A stretch of 64,000 nt of DNA from Gossypium raimondii. Lineage: Eukaryota; Streptophyta; Magnoliopsida; Malvales; Malvaceae. The DNA is taken from the NCBI RefSeq assembly GCF_025698545.1, contig NC_068572.1:186001-250000 (forward strand). Direction: 5' to 3'. The notes under the pieces were generated by a model. The model had not been told where the DNA came from. It did no database searches and saw nothing but the letters and a program-made list of their open reading frames with translations. This document shows positions 59,691-64,000 of this stretch, piece after piece. Each line of letters opens with the position of its first letter. Position 1 is the first letter of the stretch. The position numbers were made by a program, and so were the translations under genes.

Positions 59691-60970
59691 GCGTCAAAAC
59701 CACAAAATATAAATTCCTACACTCTAACTTAATTAAATAGTAGTATAGAGTAATAGGGTCGATCTCACAGGGATTGGATTACTAACTTTTCTGTTTTCCT
59801 GACCAAATTTCTAAGTCTAGGCAATTGTCGTGCCCTCGACCTGTGCTTGTAAAGCTGTAAAATAAATGAAAAAGGGAATCCACTTATTTAATTACTTAGC
59901 AACTTAACAAATCAGGAAAATAATCGATTAACCACCAAGAAACGAAACAATACCCAGGAAAGAATTCACCTAGATTTCATCTGTAACTGACAATCTAAAT
60001 TATGTAATTTATTTACTTAGCAACTTGATTCGTAGAAATCCTTAAATTATACTAATATCTTTTTCGAGAGTAAGAGCAATTGACTCTAGGTTGATTAATT
60101 ACAATTTCATTCTAATTAAAACCCCTATTATCGCATTAGCTCGTGCTATGGATTCTCCTATTAAATTTGACTCTAATCCGATAGATTTATGATACCCTGT
60201 TTCTAGGACTGCATGCGACTCCACTTAATTACGTAAGATCTACTATTAAATAGTGTCTATTCCTTATATTATTTAAGCACATCAAACATGGATCAATAAT
60301 CTAGAAATATCAAACCAATAACTAAGCACAGATAATCGAGAACAATAAACTAAGTATTTATTGCGTAAAATAAAAATCAAAAGACAAAATTTATCATATG
60401 GTTCATCTCCCTAGGTATTTAGTAAATTAGTTCATGCTTGAAAATAAAAACATCCAAGATACAATATAACTTAAAGAAATAAAGAAACTTAGGATAATCT
60501 CCTAATAAATCATCTAGGAATCTTCAATATTAATGGAAATTTGCTTCAAAATCGGCTTTAATGGTGTTTTTTTCAAGGTATTTTCTTCAATATTCTATGA
60601 CGGCTCCCTTTTATATTATTATTTTTGTCATATATATGTCTTAGAATGCTTAAAAAAACCTAAAAATTGCGTTTTTTCACTGTTCAAAGTGTAAATCTGC
60701 GCAATCGGCACGACCTACCACACGTCCGTGTGGATCAAACGACCGTGTGAAATAAGTTAGCCTGTGGGCTCTTATAGCTTACTCTGATTTTTTGGTTTTC
60801 ACTCGTTTTACTCCCAAGTGCTTTGTTAAGTATCAAAACATGAATTTAAAGGATCAAGAGCAAAAATTTTACAATTAACATTGAATAATCACCCCAAAAC
60901 GCATTATGAATTAGATTAAACAGAAGTAAGCTTGTTTATAAAATAACAAGGATTAAGTAGGAACACTTAC
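59690..60970. repeat. Unclassified dispersed repeat
   Basis: Contains tagtatagagtaatagggtc followed by gatctcacagggattgg; a related word pair occurs near 28595-28630 and 31140-31180 (tagtagagagtgctagtggg, gtcgactctacaggatttgg). A cacacgtccgtgtgg word near 60720 links it to cotton LTR-type repeats. No boundaries or frames found. Confidence 0.4.
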
Positions 60971-61719
60971 TTCAAGGACTTAGATTAGATTAGGTGATTT
61001 GATCACCTAAGCCCCCTTTAACTCGCTGTTTTGTGCATTAACTATAACACTCACCTTTGCAACTAGCTTCCAAAACAAAGCTTAAGTAAGCTTTTATTTG
61101 CCTTTGTCCTTGCTTGTTGAGGCTCCCAAATGAGTTTACACTTTACATACACGTTAGATACAATATAAAGGCATTAAAAACAACAACAAACAAGATTAAA
61201 TCACTCTAAAATCACATATCAAAGCCTTTAGATCTTTAAACCAAAAACTTAGCTAACTTTGTCGAAAATTAGATTTCACCACTCAAATCTTGCTTCTAAA
61301 CCTTAATTTCTATTCTAATTTTCCTAAATATCATCTAATGTATGAAAAATTACCAAGTTAAAGGCCTAACTTGAAAAAAAGAAAGTTTAGGCTCCGATGT
61401 AAGAAAAATTGCTAAGTTCAGGTCTAAAAAGGTAATTTAACTTTTTTTTTTTTTTGCATCCCTGTCCAAGATAAGCACGATATTAATAGCTTTGAGATAG
61501 TAATTATACAAAGACTGTATAAGACAAAAATAGCCCTACTGCTTGAAATGTTGGTGTTAGGTTAGTTATTGACTCAAATCTGGCGGCTTTTTATATTTAA
61601 ATAAAATCTTTTATTAGTTTATTCCCCCAAAAAATAAATAAAATCTTAGTTCTTCCTTTTGGCGGAAGTCTTATCTCCCTCCTCCGATATTTTCTCTTTT
61701 TCCTCTCAATCTCTCCGTC
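60971..61719. other. Upstream region of ALY, otherwise gene-free
   Basis: AT-rich. A telo-box-like tagggtttt lies at 61720-61728, about 40 bases before the ALY start codon. Confidence 0.4.
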
Positions 61720-61767
61720 TAGGGTTTTCTCTTAGTTCTGACTAAAGATTTCAAAAAGAAAAATAAA

Positions 61768-63471
61768 ATGTCGAGTGCTTTAGAGATGTCGCTAGACGAC
61801 CTCATCAAGCGCAGCCGTAAATCGGGATCCGGAAACTCCCGCGGTCGCGGACGTGGATCCGGACCGGGACCTGCCCGCCGCTTTCCTAACCGCCGCGCAA
61901 ATCGCTCTACACCGTATACGACAGCTAAGGTAAATAGATAAGAGTATAGATCTGATTATAACTTTTTGGTTTTTGATTGGATCTTTTATCAATTAAGCAA
62001 GTCTTCTTTTTTTGGTTCAGGCGCCGGAGACGTCGTGGCAGCACGATATGTATTCGGATAAGGGAGCGGCGTTCCGAGGACAAGCAGGTCGGGCCTCCGC
62101 AATTGAAACTGGAACGAAACTTTACATATCTAATTTAGATTATGGTGTTTCCAACGACGATGTCAAGGTATTTTTCTTTTTTTCTTTTTCATAAAGTTTT
62201 CTGCTATTTTCTTATTGAATTTTAAATATGAGATTTACTGCTATGCTTCGATCTGTTATTATTTTTAACGGTGTTATTGATTTGAATTTTTGTTCACGAT
62301 AAACTTACGTTCCTGGTGATTCCTCGGGCTTAGCTGTTAGGAAATTTGTTAAAATTTCATTATAATCGAAAAGTTTAGCGATGAATAGCTGTACTTACAT
62401 AAATTTCCCTTTAAATATCAATATTATGTGTTTGCATACAGGAATTGTTTTCTGAGGTCGGTGATCTAAAACGATTTACAATCCATTACGATAGAAGTGG
62501 AAGATCGAAGGTATCTAATTGAGACTGGTATAAACTGGTCCTTCCGATGAAATTCTTTGTATCATGCAGTAGTTTAGAACCAAAGAGCTCTTTTTCTTAG
62601 GGAACAGCAGACGTTGTCTTCTCTTTCCGAACAGATGCTCTGGCTGCAGTCAAGAGATACAACAATGTTCAGCTCGATGGGAAGCCAATGAAAATTGAGA
62701 TTGTTGGAGCAAACATTTCTACTCCTGTTGCACCTTCAGCTGCTAATGGCACCTTTGGAAATTCAAATGGAGCCACTAGAGGGTACGCCTAATTACATAT
62801 TTAGATAACTCCTTGTTTTCCTTGAAACTTTAGATTCCGTTTCTGGTAACCTTAATTGAGATCTTACACTTGCAGAGTGCTTCTGTTATTGTTTCATGTT
62901 ACATGCTGAAATTTTCTAAAGTTGCATGGAATCTCCTTATGATGTTAATCTTAACAATAAGTATTGGCTGAAATTTCTCCATAATTATCAACTTATTTGA
63001 AAATTTAGTTTTTGGTTTACAAAAGTCTGAGAAAGTGATCAAATTGTTTGGCCATGTATGTTCAGACAAGCATCTTCGGTAGTTATGCTCCGTGTATTTT
63101 ATATGTTTTACTTAGTGGGACATGCAAGGATTCATATTTTTATGTGCTTTTTACCTTTCCTGCCTATCATAATGGTATCACACCCATATTCATGTTAGTG
63201 GTTCTGTGCAGAATATGTTTAATATCATTCGTTTCTCTTGTTTGTCAAGCAACTTTTGGTTACTGATAAACTTGACTTACTAATCTTGCTATGGTTTTTT
63301 TACAGTGGCCAAGGCAGGGGTGTTGGGTTTGGCAGGCAACGTGGTGGTATTGGAGGCCGTGGCTCTGGAAGAGGTCATGGACGAGGAAGGGGCCGCGGAG
63401 AAAAGATTTCTACAGAAGATCTTGACGCTGACTTAGAGAAGTATCATTCTGAAGCAATGCAGACTAATTGA
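61768..63471 (+). CDS. ALY: ALY/REF mRNA-export adaptor (THO complex subunit 4 family)
   Basis: Nuclear RNA-binding adaptor that joins TREX and hands spliced mRNA to the export receptor. Exons 61768-61929, 62021-62167, 62442-62510, 62601-62782 and 63306-63471; 726 nt, 241 residues, one frame. The N-terminus has the family motif MSLDDLIKRSR and an RG-rich box (residues 20-45). The RRM spans about 90-165, with RNP2 KLYISNLDYG and an RNP1-like GTADVVFSF. After a linker (VAPSAANGTFG) comes a second Gly/Arg-rich region (GGRGSGRGHGRGRGRG). The C-terminal UAP56-binding motif is DLDADLEKYHSEAMQTN. Both conserved ends are present and the splice sites are canonical. Which ALY paralogue it is cannot be told here. 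Confidence 0.95.
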
Positions 63472-64000
63472 ACTTCTCTTGTTCTATTGGTCGGTTTTGA
63501 GTCTTTTCTTCTATGGGCTTTATGTGCTTGATACCCGACTGTATTGTGTATCTCTACCAAAACCATACTATTTAGAGGAACTATTGATGAAGAGAACTCT
63601 TAGTTTCTTAATTTATGGAGTTTGGGCTTTTACTCTTAGTTGTTCCTTTGACATGGGTATAAAGGGTGTGGTCGGTGGAAAGATCTTTGTAGTCTGCCAT
63701 AGTGATTTTGGTTTCATTGAAACTGCCTCACCCCACAAGTTGGGATCAAAAGGCAACTTTTTCTCTTGGTTTTCCATATGTTAAGGGAACATTGGCTGCA
63801 TGCTGTGGGAGGATTAATGTTGCCGTTGGCCCGAGCTGCATTGCCTTTTGGTTGCTCCTGCATTGCAAAACCAGGGAGATCGTAAGTGAGGTAGATTTCT
63901 TTATGATCTTTCTCTTATGGATTCTTTATTAGCTGTTCTGGATTTCATCTTTTGTGTTGTCAGTGATGCAATTCCTTTCCCTGTTTAGGCACTTAGGTAT
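63472..64000 (+). other. 3' flank of ALY
   Basis: Probably 3' UTR at first. After about 63680 the sequence is of balanced composition with short open frames but no recognisable protein; the window ends here. Confidence 0.35.

Overview
This is a plant nuclear window from a eudicot, most likely cotton (Gossypium, Malvaceae). Introns are GT-AG, intergenic DNA is AT-rich, and the proteins are plant types (VIP2/NOT2, PGG-domain ankyrin, plant H2B, H2A.W, plant ALY). The cotton call rests on repeats I recognise: an LTR rich in cacacgg/ccgtgtg motifs, the gtcactcaactt TIR repeat and the ggggcg-ended MITE. No database was used, so the species is an inference.

Layout. 147-4001 (+): NOT2/VIP2 of the CCR4-NOT complex, whose first codons lie off the window. 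5159-8355 (-): a kinase-less malectin-like/LRR membrane protein of 8 exons. 8603-9200: a hAT-type MITE. 9645-10255: a wrecked copy of the ankyrin gene. 11168-13343 (-): a patatin-like lipase with 7 exons. 13490-14431: a copia fossil fragment, then an organellar 23S-type rRNA fragment interrupted by a second copy of the same MITE. 15705-17477 (-): the intact ITN1-like ankyrin/PGG gene. 20500-22800: a broken Ty3/gypsy fossil. 25508-26896 (-): RPL35. 27998-33609 (-): a damaged UDP-galactose/glucose transporter (UTR2/UTR5-like) whose 5' half is present twice as a near-perfect 2.55-kb tandem duplication. 34046-35532 (+): RPL23A. 37155-37598 (+): intronless histone H2B. 41261-41795 and 51740-52274 (both -): two H2A.W genes, a duplicated pair carrying their promoters. 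Between the H2A genes lie a three-unit tandem array of an unrecognised gene-like sequence, a 3.07-kb solo LTR inside it, and a truncated ABC1-kinase pseudogene. 54272-59250: a second solo LTR of the same family, split by a 2.44-kb Harbinger-like TIR element that carries intron-containing exons of NOL10 (a Pack-type gene capture). 61768-63471 (+): an ALY/REF mRNA-export adaptor.

The intact genes are mostly housekeeping: mRNA decay and export, two ribosomal proteins and replication-dependent histones. Ribosomal and histone promoters carry the expected motifs: telo-box and site II, and the nonamer, hexamer and octamer. They are not an operon or a pathway.

I found no novel defence, CRISPR-like or secondary-metabolism system. 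The most unusual items are the Pack-type element nested in an LTR fossil, the tandem array of an unknown gene-like unit, the dated insertion of a hAT MITE into organelle-derived rDNA, and the 2.55-kb tandem duplication, whose copies differ mainly in homopolymer length.
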